Positions 51,032-60,359 are shown, counted from the first letter of the stretch. The stretch is 64,000 nucleotides of DNA from RUG563 sp045589355 (GCA_045589355.1 JAZNOW010000027.1:74992-138991), one strand, 5' to 3'. Notes: generated by a model from the letters alone, not told the origin. Numbers and translations: made by a program.

Positions 51032-51061
51032 AAGCCACGGCATCCAAGGAAACCGTGGCTT
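51032..51061 (-). terminator. Probable terminator after ilvE
   Basis: A 9-bp stem (51032-51040 with 51053-51061), followed on the minus strand by GCTTTAT, a weak T tract. It may be leaky. Confidence 0.55.
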
Positions 51062-51077
51062 TGCATTTCATTGTATT

Positions 51078-52154
51078 TTAGTCTTCCACGCAAACGTGCC
51101 AGTTGCCGTAGGGATCGGCCACCTTACCGGTCTGAATGCCGGTGACGGTGTCGTACAGCTTCTGGGACAGTTCGCCAATGCCGCCGTCGCCGATGGTCAT
51201 CACGTCGTCCACATAGCGCAGCTTGCCCACGGGAGAAATAACGGCAGCGGTGCCGGTGCCGAACACTTCTTCCAGCTTGCCGTTTTTCTGGGCTTCGATC
51301 AGTTCGTCCACAGAAACTTTCCGCTCTTCCACGGTGTAGCCCCAATCCTTGCACAGGGTAATGACGGAATTGCGGGTGATGCCGGGCAGAATGGAACCGG
51401 ACAGAGCAGGAGTGACGATCTTGCCGTCGATCATGAAGAAGATGTCCATGGCGCCCACTTCTTCAATATACTTGCGTTCCACGCCATCCAGCCACAATAC
51501 CTGGCTGAAGCCGGCATCGTGGGCCTTCACCTGAGCGATCAGGGAAGCAGCATAGTTACCGCCGGTCTTGGCAAAGCCGATGCCGCCGCGCACAGCGCGT
51601 ACGAATTCGTCTTCGATCCAGATGCCTACGGGGTTCAGGCCGCTGGCATAATAGGCGCCGGAGGGAGAGAGGATGATCATGAACAGATAGGTCTTGCTGG
51701 GAGCCACGCCCAGGAATTCATCGGTGGCGATCACGAAGGGACGCACATACAGGCTGGTGCCGGGTTCGGAGGGGATCCAGTCCTGGTCCACTTTCACCAG
51801 TTCCTTCACGGCCTGCACGAAATCCTCTTCGGGAATCCGGGGAATGCAAAGACGGTCGTTGGATTCATTGGCACGCTTTGCATTCATGTCGGGGCGGAAC
51901 AGGTATGCCTTGCCGTCTTCGCCCTTATAAGCCTTCAGGCCTTCAAACATTTCCTGGCCATAATGGAACACCATGGCGGAAGGATACAGGCTGATCTTTT
52001 CGTAAGGCACAATGCGGGCGTCATGCCAGCCCTGGCCTTCGGTGTAGTTCATCACAAACATGTGATCGGTAAAGAGCTTTCCAAAGCCCAGCGGCTGGCC
52101 GGCTTCGGGCTTCTTGGCGGGGTTCTGGTTCCGGGTGATCTTAATATCCAGCAT
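51078..52154 (-). CDS. ilvE: Branched-chain amino acid aminotransferase
   Basis: A 358-residue fold-type IV aminotransferase. YGQEMFEGLKAYKGEDGKAYLFRP (about residue 65), the Schiff-base Lys in GFAKTGGNYAASL (about 195) and EEVFGTGTAAVISPV (about 310) are the IlvE hallmarks. It interconverts Val, Leu and Ile with their 2-oxo acids. As the last gene of the T-box-controlled operon, it would convert the 2-oxo acids made by VOR to amino acids. GGAG precedes the ATG at 52154. Confidence 0.95.
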   Translation of the reverse strand: MLDIKITRNQNPAKKPEAGQPLGFGKLFTDHMFVMNYTEGQGWHDARIVPYEKISLYPSAMVFHYGQEMFEGLKAYKGEDGKAYLFRPDMNAKRANESNDRLCIPRIPEEDFVQAVKELVKVDQDWIPSEPGTSLYVRPFVIATDEFLGVAPSKTYLFMIILSPSGAYYASGLNPVGIWIEDEFVRAVRGGIGFAKTGGNYAASLIAQVKAHDAGFSQVLWLDGVERKYIEEVGAMDIFFMIDGKIVTPALSGSILPGITRNSVITLCKDWGYTVEERKVSVDELIEAQKNGKLEEVFGTGTAAVISPVGKLRYVDDVMTIGDGGIGELSQKLYDTVTGIQTGKVADPYGNWHVCVED

Positions 52155-52159
52155 GTTTA

Positions 52160-52699
52160 TCACTCCTTATAATTTTTGCCCAGGTTCATGGCTTCAATGT
52201 TCTTTTCCAGCAGCCATGCATGACGGGCGGAAACCACCTTTTCCAAAGCGGGGCGGATCATGTCTTCGGGAATGATCCCGGTCTTTTCGATCACAGCGCC
52301 CAAGAGGATCATGTTGGCCAGGGTGTCCAGGCCGTTATCGGTGGACATTTGGGTGGCAGGGATGTAATACACATTCACGTCCGTCCGTTCCACTTTGCGG
52401 CCGATCAGGGAAGAATCCACAAAGATGGAAGCGCCAGGCTTGGCTTCCTTTTCGTACTTGTCCAAAGAGGGCAGGTTCATGGCCACCAGCACGTCGGGCT
52501 TGGAAACGATGGGAGAACCCACCTGCACGTCGGAAAGGATGATGGAGCAGTTGGCCGTGCCGCCGCGCATTTCGGGGCCGTAGGAAGGGAGCCAGCTCAC
52601 ATTGCGGCCCTGCAAAAGAGCGGCATAAGCCAGGAACTTACCGGCAAAGAGGATGCCCTGTCCGCCGAAACCGGCGATCAATACTTCAGTGGTGCTCAT
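52160..52699 (-). CDS. 2-oxoacid:ferredoxin oxidoreductase gamma subunit (VOR type)
   Basis: A 179-residue gamma subunit: EVLIAGFGGQGILFAGKFLAYAA at the N terminus, SWLPSYGPEMRGGTANCSIILSD (about residue 38) and LDTLANMILLGAVIEKTGI (about 125). It is part of the alpha-beta-gamma-delta complex encoded here. Its ATG overlaps the TPP-subunit stop by four bases. Confidence 0.92.
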   Translation of the reverse strand: MSTTEVLIAGFGGQGILFAGKFLAYAALLQGRNVSWLPSYGPEMRGGTANCSIILSDVQVGSPIVSKPDVLVAMNLPSLDKYEKEAKPGASIFVDSSLIGRKVERTDVNVYYIPATQMSTDNGLDTLANMILLGAVIEKTGIIPEDMIRPALEKVVSARHAWLLEKNIEAMNLGKNYKE

Positions 52700-53448
52700 T
52701 TGGCTGCCTCCTCTGCAAACTTATCCTTGTACACGCCCAGAGGATAGTAAGGAAGCATGTTTTCTTCCAGCCATTCCAGAGCGCCCTGGGGCGTTTTGCC
52801 CCAGTTGGTGGGACAGGTGGATACCACTTCGATCAGGCTGAAGCCCTTGCCTTCCACCTGATTGCGGAACGCCTTTTCGATGGCCTTCTTGGCGTTCTTG
52901 ACGTTCTTTACGTTATTGACGGCCACGCGTTCAATGTAGCCGGCGCCGTCCAGGGTGGACAGAAGTTCGCACACCTTCACGGGGAAACCAACGGTGTTGG
53001 TATCACGGCCGTAGGGGCTGGTCTGGGTCACCTGTCCGGGCAGAGAGGTGGGGGCCATCTGGCCGCCGGTCATGCCGTAAATGGCATTGTTGACGAAAAT
53101 AACGGTGATGTTTTCACCGCGGGCAGCAGCATGCACGGTTTCGGCCATACCGATGGAAGCCAGGTCGCCGTCGCCCTGGTAGGTGAACACGATCTTGGAA
53201 GGATCAGCGCGCTTTACGCCGGTGGCCACAGCGGGGGCACGACCGTGAGCCGCCTGCACCATATCCACATTGAAATAATTGTAAGTGAACACAGAGCAGC
53301 CAACGCTGGCCACACCGATGGTTTCGCCGCCGATATTCAGGTTGTCAATGGCTTCGGCCACCAGACGGTGGATAATGCCGTGGGTGCAGCCGGGGCAATA
53401 ATGCAGGGGCGCATCCGTCAGGGCCTTGGGCTTATCAAATACGATCAT
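52696..53448 (-). CDS. 2-oxoacid:ferredoxin oxidoreductase TPP-binding beta subunit (VOR type)
   Basis: A 250-residue thiamine-diphosphate subunit. CPGCTHGIIHRLVAEAI (about residue 18) is the family start. GDGDLASIGMAE (about 91) and FVNNAIYGMTGGQ (about 118) form the TPP-Mg site. The size and the SLIEVVSTCPTNWGKTP segment fit the ketoisovalerate/ketoglutarate (VOR/KOR) group rather than pyruvate enzymes. Coupled on both sides. Confidence 0.92.
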   Translation of the reverse strand: MIVFDKPKALTDAPLHYCPGCTHGIIHRLVAEAIDNLNIGGETIGVASVGCSVFTYNYFNVDMVQAAHGRAPAVATGVKRADPSKIVFTYQGDGDLASIGMAETVHAAARGENITVIFVNNAIYGMTGGQMAPTSLPGQVTQTSPYGRDTNTVGFPVKVCELLSTLDGAGYIERVAVNNVKNVKNAKKAIEKAFRNQVEGKGFSLIEVVSTCPTNWGKTPQGALEWLEENMLPYYPLGVYKDKFAEEAAK

Positions 53449-53451
53449 TTC

Positions 53452-54513
53452 TTATTTCCCCTCCTTCTGCATCTTTTCAATGGCAGCCAGCACTTCTTCG
53501 GGGCTGGGGATCATACCGCCGGTGCGGTAGCACAGGTCGACAGGCTTTTTGCAATCGATGGCCAGCTTCACGTCCTTGATCATCTGGCCCATGTTCAGTT
53601 CCACGGAAAGGAACGCCTTGCACTTGTCGGCAGCAGCCTTCAGCACCTTTTCGGGGAAGGGCCACAGGGTGATGGGACGGATCATGCCCACCTTGATGCC
53701 CTTGGCGCGGGCAGCATCCACAGCGTTCTGGCTGACACGGGCAGCAATACCAAAGGCCACCACGCAGTATTCCGCATCGTCCATCAGATAGCTTTCCGCC
53801 ATCTGTTCGTTTTCCTTCACGATTTCATAGCGCTTGAAACGTTCTTCGTTCCACTGTTCCAGTTCGTTGGGCTGGAGCGCCAGGGAATTGATGATGTTGG
53901 GCTTTCGTTCACCCTTGGTGCCGGTGAGGGCCCAGGGCTTTTCGCACATTTCCTGCTTGGTTTCTTCCAGGGAAACAGGTTCCATCATCTGGCCCATGGT
54001 ACCGTCGGCCAGCAGCATGCAGGGCATGCGATACTTTTCAGCCAGGTCAAAGCCTTTGGCCACCAGGTCCGCCATTTCCTGGACGGAGGAAGGCGCCAGC
54101 ACCAGCAGGTGGAAGTCGCCGTGGCCGCCGCCGCAGGTGGCCTGGAAATAGTCGCTCTGGCTGGGCTGAATGCCGCCCAGGCCGGGGCCGCCGCGCTGCA
54201 CGTTCACGATCAGAGCAGGCAGGTCGCAGCCGGCCATGTAGGAAATGCCTTCGGATTTCAGGGAAATCCCGGGGCTGGAAGAGGAGGTCATGGCACGCTT
54301 ACCGGCAGCAGCAGCGCCGATCACCATGTTGATGGCAGCAATTTCGCTTTCTGCCTGCAGGAACACGCCGCCAATTTTGGGCATACGCTTGGCCATGTAG
54401 GCAGCCACTTCCGTCTGGGGGGTAATGGGATAGCCGAAGTAATGACGGCAGCCTGCCATGATGGCGGCTTCAGCCAGTGCTTCGTTCCCTTTCATAAGAA
54501 TTTTTTCAGCCAT
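53452..54513 (-). CDS. vorB: 3-methyl-2-oxobutanoate:ferredoxin oxidoreductase alpha subunit
   Basis: A 353-residue alpha subunit. LMKGNEALAEAAIMAGCRHYFGYPITPQTEV (residues 6-36) and QAESEIAAINMVIGAAAAGKRAMTSSSSPGISLKSEG are typical, and the length and RGGPGLGGIQPSQSDY block match the VorB type. It oxidatively decarboxylates branched 2-oxo acids to acyl-CoA with ferredoxin, reversibly. Given the T-box, the reductive direction (acyl-CoA plus CO2 to 2-oxo acid) is inferred here. KOR activity on 2-oxoglutarate is the main alternative. Confidence 0.85.
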   Translation of the reverse strand: MAEKILMKGNEALAEAAIMAGCRHYFGYPITPQTEVAAYMAKRMPKIGGVFLQAESEIAAINMVIGAAAAGKRAMTSSSSPGISLKSEGISYMAGCDLPALIVNVQRGGPGLGGIQPSQSDYFQATCGGGHGDFHLLVLAPSSVQEMADLVAKGFDLAEKYRMPCMLLADGTMGQMMEPVSLEETKQEMCEKPWALTGTKGERKPNIINSLALQPNELEQWNEERFKRYEIVKENEQMAESYLMDDAEYCVVAFGIAARVSQNAVDAARAKGIKVGMIRPITLWPFPEKVLKAAADKCKAFLSVELNMGQMIKDVKLAIDCKKPVDLCYRTGGMIPSPEEVLAAIEKMQKEGK

Positions 54514-54526
54514 TTTCTTTCCCTCC

Positions 54527-54733
54527 TCACTTTTCTACCGTAATCACGCAGTCAGGGCACATGGTGGCGCAGAAAGCGCAGCCGATGCACTTTTCCTGAT
54601 CCGTCATTTCCGCGGGGTGATGGCCCTTCTGGTTGATCTCATCCTTGCTCAAGGCGATGATCTTCTTGGGGCAAGCCGTGATGCACAGGCCGCAGCCCTT
54701 GCACAGGTCCTTCTTAAACGTTACCTTTGCCAT
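54527..54733 (-). CDS. Two-cluster 4Fe-4S ferredoxin, delta subunit of VOR
   Basis: A 68-residue ferredoxin with CKGCGLCITACP (about residue 11) and CIGCAFCATMCP (about 49), two complete CxxCxxCxxxCP motifs. Located directly before the alpha subunit, it is the delta subunit or dedicated electron carrier of the oxidoreductase. Confidence 0.95.
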   Translation of the reverse strand: MAKVTFKKDLCKGCGLCITACPKKIIALSKDEINQKGHHPAEMTDQEKCIGCAFCATMCPDCVITVEK

Positions 54734-54746
54734 GTTTGCATCTCCT

Positions 54747-55409
54747 TTACCAGATGGTTTTCTGAAGTTTCAAGGGGAAATACAGTTCGTTTTCCCTTTC
54801 TTTGATCGGCAGCACGCTTTCATTCACCGCGGTGAACAGAAGCGGCAGGCCGCTGATCTGCGACAGTTTTTCAGCTTCCGCCATGGAAGCGGTCACCGTT
54901 TCCCAGGTGGTTTCCTTGCCAAGGTTTGTGTTGTTCACAATGGCTGTAAACGGCACGCCCCCGGCCATTTCAATTTCCTTCATAATTTCCAGTGCCGCTT
55001 CGGCCGTACGGCTGAGGGGTCGGGAAGCATTGAACACATAAATCATGTGGAAATTGTTTTCCTTCAATATTTCCGGCGCATACCGGCCAAGAGCCAGTGC
55101 CCCCCGGTCGTCTCCTCCTACGTCCAGCACGGCATAGCGGCTTTTGTCTTCCGTCACGCTGTACATTTCCTGAGGCAGGGCCGGCACGTCCACATTGGAA
55201 TTGGCGTACGCAGATGCGATCATCTTCACGCCTGCCTTTTCCATTTCGTCTGCGGAGTCTTTGGCCCGGTAGTAGGGGTTTACGATGTCCATATCCGCCA
55301 GCGTCACCTGTTTCCCCTGCCCTGCCAGATGCAAGGCAAAGTTGACGGCAATGTTGGTTTTCCCGCTGCCGTAATGACCGGCAAACAGGGTAATGCGTTT
55401 TGCGTCCAT
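54747..55409 (-). CDS. P-loop ATPase of the MinD/ParA-like class within the VOR operon
   Basis: A 220-residue protein with Walker A GHYGSGKT (residue about 11), ADMDIVNPYYRAKDSA (switch I, about 39) and YAVLDVGGDDRGALALG (Walker B, about 91). It belongs to the SIMIBI class, but the deviant-Walker lysine of true MinD/ParA is absent. The place between the ligase and the ferredoxin suggests a role tied to VOR, such as cluster loading, maturation or energy-dependent activation. No direct evidence supports a specific role. Confidence 0.75.
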   Translation of the reverse strand: MDAKRITLFAGHYGSGKTNIAVNFALHLAGQGKQVTLADMDIVNPYYRAKDSADEMEKAGVKMIASAYANSNVDVPALPQEMYSVTEDKSRYAVLDVGGDDRGALALGRYAPEILKENNFHMIYVFNASRPLSRTAEAALEIMKEIEMAGGVPFTAIVNNTNLGKETTWETVTASMAEAEKLSQISGLPLLFTAVNESVLPIKERENELYFPLKLQKTIW

Positions 55410-55421
55410 GTTTCGCCTCCG

Positions 55422-57710
55422 TTACAGCTTGTTGCGCTGAATTTTACCGGAAGTGGTTTTAGGCAGGCTTTCGCGGAAAACCACAATGCGGGGATATTTA
55501 TAGGGTGCGGTGTGGGTTTTCACATAATCCTGAATTTCTTTCTTCAGTTCATCGGTGCCCACGGTACCCTTCGTCAGCACGATGCTGGCCTTTACCACCT
55601 GACCGCGGAGCGGATCGGGCTCGGCGGATACGCCGCATTCCAGCACATAAGGCAGTTCCATGATCACGTTTTCAATTTCAAACGGCCCGATGCGGTAACC
55701 GCTGGACTTGATCACGTCGTCGATGCGGCTCACATACCAGAAATATCCTTCTTCGTCCTTGTAGGCCACGTCGCCGGTATGGTACAGGCCGCCGCGGAAC
55801 ACTTCGTCCGTCTTTTCCTGGTTTCCGTAGTATTCCTTCACCAGCCCGCAGGGATGGCCCTTGTCCAGCCGGATGCAGATTTCGCCGCTGTCACCCACGG
55901 CACAGGGCTTGCCTTCCGCATCGAAAATGTCGATATCGTAGGAGGCCACCGGCTTACCCATGGAGCCAAGCCTGGGCGTCATGCCCACGGTATTGGCCAC
56001 CAGCACCGTGCCTTCCGTCTGGCCGAAGCCTTCCATGATGGAAAGGCCGGTGGCTTCCAGGAAGCGGCGGTACACTTCGGGGTTCAGTGCTTCGCCGGCG
56101 GTAGTCATGTGCTTGACGGAGGAAAGATCGTACTTGGAAAGGTCTTCCTTGATCATCATGCGCAGCATGGTGGGCGGCGCGCAGAAGGTGGTGATGTTGT
56201 GCTTTGCAAACAAGGGCAGGATGTTGTCCGCATGGAAGCGGTCAAAGTCATAAACAAAAATGCCCGCTTCGCACAGCCACTGGCCGTACAATTTGCCCCA
56301 CATGCTCTTGGCCCAGCCGGTATCGGAAATGGAGAAATGCAATCCGTCCGGATCCACCTGATGCCAGTAGCGGGCCGTTACAAAATGGCCCAGCGGGTAC
56401 TTATAGTTATGCGCAGCAATCTTGGGATAGCCGGAGGTGCCGCTGGTGAAGAACATCAGCATCAGGTCATCTCCGCCGGGTGCATCGTCCGGCCGGTTGT
56501 AGTGGGTGGAATAGGCCAGATGCTCTTCGTCAAAGCTGCGCCAGCCTTCCCTTTCCCCATTGACCATGATCTTGAATTCCACACAGGGGCATTCCAGCGC
56601 CGCGGCTTCTGCTTCCTGGGCCACAGCACCGTCGCCGGTACATACGATGGCTTTCACCCCTGCCGCATCAAAGCGGTAAGCAATGTCCTTTTTCAGCAGC
56701 TGGTTGGGAGCCAGGATCACCACGGCGCCCAGCTTGTGCAGAGCATTGATGATGAACCAGAACTGATAATGCCGTTTGAGGATCAGCATCACCTTGTCGC
56801 CCCGCTTGATGCCGATGGAGCGGAAGTAATTGCAGGCCTGGTTGGACTTGCGCTTCACGTCTTTGAAGGTGATCCTGCGTTCTTCCCCGTTTTCGGCCAC
56901 ATGCATCAGCGCCGTCTTTTCGGGGTCCTTATCGGCAATGGCGTCCACCACGTCAAAGGCGAAGTTGAACCGGTCAATGTTCTTGTAAGTAAGGCTCTGC
57001 AGCGCACCGATTTCGTTTTCCACCGGCTGGATGAAGTTTTCCCACACCCGCTTCTGGCTGTCCTTTTCCCGCTTCTGGGCAACAGGAGTAGCCACCTGGG
57101 TGCCGGTATGGGCAATGTAATCCGCCGGGTTCAGCACGATGGCATAGAATTCGCAATCTTCCCCGCCTACCGCCAGCAAACCATGGGGTGTGTTGGAATC
57201 ATAATAGATGGTGTCGCCAGGGCCCAGAATTTCATAATGGGTGCCAATCTGCACCTTCAGGTGGCCCTTGAGCACCAGGTCAAATTCCTGGCCTTCATGG
57301 CTGGTGAGGGGAATTTCTTCCGCCTGTGCCGCTTCGTCGTATTCCGCCCGGACGTACAAGGGCTCTGCAATACGGTTTTTATAGGCAGCCGCCATGTTGT
57401 AGTAGGTCATGCCGTTGGCTTTTTCAATGCGCTGGCCATCCCCGGCACGGGTCAGGTCGTAGCTGGTCAGAGTGGGGCTGGAACCCTGAATCAGGTCCGT
57501 CACGTCCACCCGGAACACCTGGGCACAGCGATACAGGAAAGCGAAGTTCAAATCCCTTTCGCCGCTTTCGCAAGCCAGATACTCTGCCACGGATACGCCC
57601 GTCTTCTGGGCCATCTGAGCAGGGGTGATGCCTTCAATCTGACGCAGTTCTTTAATTCGGTTGGCCATCTCCATGATGGTCAGGTCTAAACCGGTGATAT
57701 GCTTATCCAT
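55422..57710 (-). CDS. HTH-cupin-acyl-CoA synthetase fusion, copy 1 (valine T-box)
   Basis: A 762-residue protein in three parts. An XRE helix-turn-helix fills about residues 14-68 (MANRIKELRQIEGITPAQMAQKTGVS). A cupin covers about 113-192 (HEGQEFDLVLKGHLKVQIG, DSNTPHGLLAVGG). An AMP-forming acyl-CoA synthetase spans about 235-762: phosphate loop FFTSGTSGYPK (420-430), DTGWAKSMWGKLYGQW (463-478), FGQTEG (562-567) and the C-terminal Lys in TTSGKIQRNKL. The ligase resembles the short/medium-chain acid group. The start at 57710 follows GGGGAGGAAGC and lies right after the T-box terminator. First gene of the VOR-ilvE operon; isobutyrate activation is my inference. Confidence 0.85.
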   Translation of the reverse strand: MDKHITGLDLTIMEMANRIKELRQIEGITPAQMAQKTGVSVAEYLACESGERDLNFAFLYRCAQVFRVDVTDLIQGSSPTLTSYDLTRAGDGQRIEKANGMTYYNMAAAYKNRIAEPLYVRAEYDEAAQAEEIPLTSHEGQEFDLVLKGHLKVQIGTHYEILGPGDTIYYDSNTPHGLLAVGGEDCEFYAIVLNPADYIAHTGTQVATPVAQKREKDSQKRVWENFIQPVENEIGALQSLTYKNIDRFNFAFDVVDAIADKDPEKTALMHVAENGEERRITFKDVKRKSNQACNYFRSIGIKRGDKVMLILKRHYQFWFIINALHKLGAVVILAPNQLLKKDIAYRFDAAGVKAIVCTGDGAVAQEAEAAALECPCVEFKIMVNGEREGWRSFDEEHLAYSTHYNRPDDAPGGDDLMLMFFTSGTSGYPKIAAHNYKYPLGHFVTARYWHQVDPDGLHFSISDTGWAKSMWGKLYGQWLCEAGIFVYDFDRFHADNILPLFAKHNITTFCAPPTMLRMMIKEDLSKYDLSSVKHMTTAGEALNPEVYRRFLEATGLSIMEGFGQTEGTVLVANTVGMTPRLGSMGKPVASYDIDIFDAEGKPCAVGDSGEICIRLDKGHPCGLVKEYYGNQEKTDEVFRGGLYHTGDVAYKDEEGYFWYVSRIDDVIKSSGYRIGPFEIENVIMELPYVLECGVSAEPDPLRGQVVKASIVLTKGTVGTDELKKEIQDYVKTHTAPYKYPRIVVFRESLPKTTSGKIQRNKL

Positions 57711-57730
57711 GCTTCCTCCCCGGGGACGAA

Positions 57731-58002
57731 TGAAAAGCCCGTCCCAAAGAAAACTTGATCTTTGAGACGGGCGTAATATTTCACCCGCGGTACCACTCAA
57801 ATTACGCAATTTCTTGCGTCCCTCACGCTCCAACAAGCGTTATGCTTTCACGCAGCCATACGGGAAGGTTCTACTTGCGTTTCCGCTTTCTTCCTTCCGG
57901 CTCAGAAGCTACAAGCCCCAGGGCCCTTCCCAGCAGCTTTCACCATACGCCGCCTCTCTTTGGAGAAAGGATTCCTGTGCCCTCTTCGTCACAGCCTTTA
58001 TA
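57731..58002 (-). promoter_or_regulatory. T-box riboswitch, valine specifier (GUA) proposed
   Basis: A complete T-box leader. The T-box core TGGTACCGCGG lies at 57796-57785. Stem I holds the K-turn (TGACGA ... TGAG), an AGAGAG bulge and a GGTGAAA loop. The terminator stem is 57737-57750 with 57759-57772, ending in TTTTC. The specifier triplet just before the CTTC strand reads GTA at 57912-57910. The TGGT end requires discriminator A73, as in tRNA-Val. Register of the specifier is inferred by comparing the three leaders in this window. Confidence 0.85.
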
Positions 58003-58008
58003 GCGGTT

Positions 58009-58038
58009 ATTATACCACACTTATATAGGTCCTATCAA
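58009..58038 (-). promoter_or_regulatory. Promoter of the valine T-box operon
   Basis: TTGATA (58038-58033), an 18-base spacer and TATAAT (58014-58009) on the minus strand, with TGG before the -10. No terminator separates it from the upstream paralog, so read-through from the isoleucine unit is possible. Confidence 0.7.
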
Positions 58039-58066
58039 GCCTGTTTTGGTGTATTTTATTTGTTTT

Positions 58067-60334
58067 TTACAGTTGATTGCGCTGAATTTTGCCGGAAATG
58101 GTCTTGGGCAGGCTATCGCGGAACACCACAATGCGGGGATACTTGTAAGGCGCGGTATGGCTCTTAACGTAAGCCTGGATTTCCTTCTTCAATTCTTCCG
58201 TGCCTTCGGTGCCACGGGTCAGCACGATGCTGGCCTTTACCACCTGGCCGCGGATGGGATCAGGCGCTGCAGAAACGCCGCATTCCAGCACGTAAGGCAG
58301 TTCCATGATCACATTTTCGATTTCGAACGGCCCGATGCGGTAGCCGCTGGACTTGATCACGTCATCCACCCGGCCCACATACCACAGATAGCCGTCTTCG
58401 TCCATCCAGGCGGTATCGCCGGTATGGTACAGGCCGTCGTGCATAACTTCCGCCGTCTTTTCTTCGGCCCGGTAATAGCCCTTGAACAGGCCGCAGGGCA
58501 CACCGTCTTTGATGCTGATGGCAATTTCACCGGTTTCGCCCACCGGCACGTCATTGCCGTCGGCATCCACCACATGCACGTCGTACATGGGAGAAGGCTT
58601 ACCCATGGAGCCGGGCCGCACCTGGGTGCCATACAGGTTGCAGATGGTCAGGGTGGTTTCGGTCTGACCGAAGCCTTCCATGATGGTGTGACCGGTGGCT
58701 TCCTTGAAAATCCGGAACACTTCAGGGTTCAGCGCTTCACCGGCAGTGGTGATATTGCGCACGGAAGAAAAATCGTATTGGCTGATATCGTCGCGGATCA
58801 TCATGCGCAGCATGGTGGGCGGTGCGCAGAACGTGGTGATGCCGTACTTGGCAAACATGGGCAGGATCTCGTGAGCATCAAAGCGGTCAAAGTCATAGGT
58901 GAACACAGCGCCTTCGCACAGCCACTGGCCGTAGAACTTGCCCCAGAGCGCTTTGCCCCAGCCGGTATCGGAGATGGTAAAGTGCAGGCCGTCTTTTTCG
59001 CACTGATGCCAGTAACGGGCCGTGATGAAATGACCGAGCGCATACTTGTGGCTGTGTTCCGCAATTTTGGGATAGCCGGTGGTGCCGCTGGTGAAGAACA
59101 TCAGCGCCGTATCATCGCCGCAGGGAGAATTTTCATCCCGGTAATAATGGGTGGAATACAGGGGGCATTCGTTGTCATAGTCATGCCATCCATCCCTTTG
59201 GCCGCCCACCAGCACCTTGATTTCCAGGGTGTCGCTGGTCTGCTCAGCTTTTTCCACTTCCTGCGTGGCCTTGCCGGAAGAGGTACATACGATAGCCCGC
59301 ACACCGGCAGCCTGGAAACGGTATTCGTAGTCATGGGCCAGCAGCTGGTCGGTGGCAGGAATGGCCACAGCACCCAGCTTATGCAGCGCCAGCATGCACA
59401 GCCAGAACTGATACCGGCGGCGCAGCACCAGCATCACCTTGTCCCCTTTCTTGATGCCGAGGGAACGGAAATAGTTCACCGTCTGGTTGGACAGACGCTT
59501 CATATCATTAAAGGTAAAACGGCGTTCCGTTTTGTCTTCCGCAATGTGCAGCATGGCCAGCTTATCAGGATAAGCCTTGGCAATTTCATCCACGGTATCG
59601 AACGCGAAATTGTACTGATTTTCGTTTTCAAAACGAATCTTCTGCAGCACCCCGTTTTCATCTTCCGTGCACTTGATGAATTTTTCTGCCAGCAGCTTTT
59701 CCCGCTTCATGGCCCGGGCAATGGTCTGGGCCTGATCCTTCTTCATTTCCGCTTCGCCGGAAAGCACCACGGCCAGGAACGTGCATTCCCCGCCGCCCAC
59801 AGCGATCATGCCATGGGGCGTGCCGGAATCATACAGGATGGAGTCGCCGGCGGAAAGTACTTCCGTATGGGCACCCACCTGCACCTTCAGCTTGCCGGAC
59901 AGCACATAGTCAAACTCCTGGCCGGAGTGGGTGTCGGTATGGATGGGGCGGTTCTGCAGCTTTTCATCATACGCATAGCGGACAAAATAAGGTTCCGCCA
60001 GCTTATCCTTGAACTGCCCGGCCAGGTTGCTGATGAGGATGCCGTCGTCGTCCACGGTGGTCTGCCCGTCGCCCCTTCTGGTCACCTGATAGTGACGCAG
60101 CATGGCGGAGCGGCCTTCCAGCAGGTCGATCATATCCACATCAAAGGCCAGCGAACAATTATGAATGAAGGAAAACGGCAGGTCATCCTGGCCATTTTCA
60201 TATGCCTGATACATTTCTACGGAGAAACCGGTCTTTTCAGCGGCTTCTTCCACAGTGATACCAAGAATCGTGCGCAATTCGCGAATTCGCTGTGCCACCT
60301 CTCCCAGTTTCATTTCCATTGTTGTGGTTGCCAT
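58067..60334 (-). CDS. HTH-cupin-acyl-CoA synthetase fusion, copy 2 (isoleucine T-box)
   Basis: A 755-residue paralog of copy 1 with the same order of parts. Helix-turn-helix: EVAQRIRELRTILGITVEEAAEKTGFS. Cupin: HSGQEFDYVLSGKLKVQVG, DSGTPHGMIAVGG. Synthetase: FFTSGTTGYPK, DTGWGKALWGKFYGQW, FGQTET, TISGKIQRNQL. The last 60 residues are nearly identical to copy 1, while the acid-pocket region between differs more. AAAGGGAGG precedes the ATG at 60334. It stands alone behind its own T-box, upstream of the valine operon. 2-Methylbutyrate activation is inferred from the Ile specifier. Confidence 0.85.
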   Translation of the reverse strand: MATTTMEMKLGEVAQRIRELRTILGITVEEAAEKTGFSVEMYQAYENGQDDLPFSFIHNCSLAFDVDMIDLLEGRSAMLRHYQVTRRGDGQTTVDDDGILISNLAGQFKDKLAEPYFVRYAYDEKLQNRPIHTDTHSGQEFDYVLSGKLKVQVGAHTEVLSAGDSILYDSGTPHGMIAVGGGECTFLAVVLSGEAEMKKDQAQTIARAMKREKLLAEKFIKCTEDENGVLQKIRFENENQYNFAFDTVDEIAKAYPDKLAMLHIAEDKTERRFTFNDMKRLSNQTVNYFRSLGIKKGDKVMLVLRRRYQFWLCMLALHKLGAVAIPATDQLLAHDYEYRFQAAGVRAIVCTSSGKATQEVEKAEQTSDTLEIKVLVGGQRDGWHDYDNECPLYSTHYYRDENSPCGDDTALMFFTSGTTGYPKIAEHSHKYALGHFITARYWHQCEKDGLHFTISDTGWGKALWGKFYGQWLCEGAVFTYDFDRFDAHEILPMFAKYGITTFCAPPTMLRMMIRDDISQYDFSSVRNITTAGEALNPEVFRIFKEATGHTIMEGFGQTETTLTICNLYGTQVRPGSMGKPSPMYDVHVVDADGNDVPVGETGEIAISIKDGVPCGLFKGYYRAEEKTAEVMHDGLYHTGDTAWMDEDGYLWYVGRVDDVIKSSGYRIGPFEIENVIMELPYVLECGVSAAPDPIRGQVVKASIVLTRGTEGTEELKKEIQAYVKSHTAPYKYPRIVVFRDSLPKTISGKIQRNQL

Positions 60335-60359
60335 CTGAATTCCTCCCTTTCTGTAAAAA

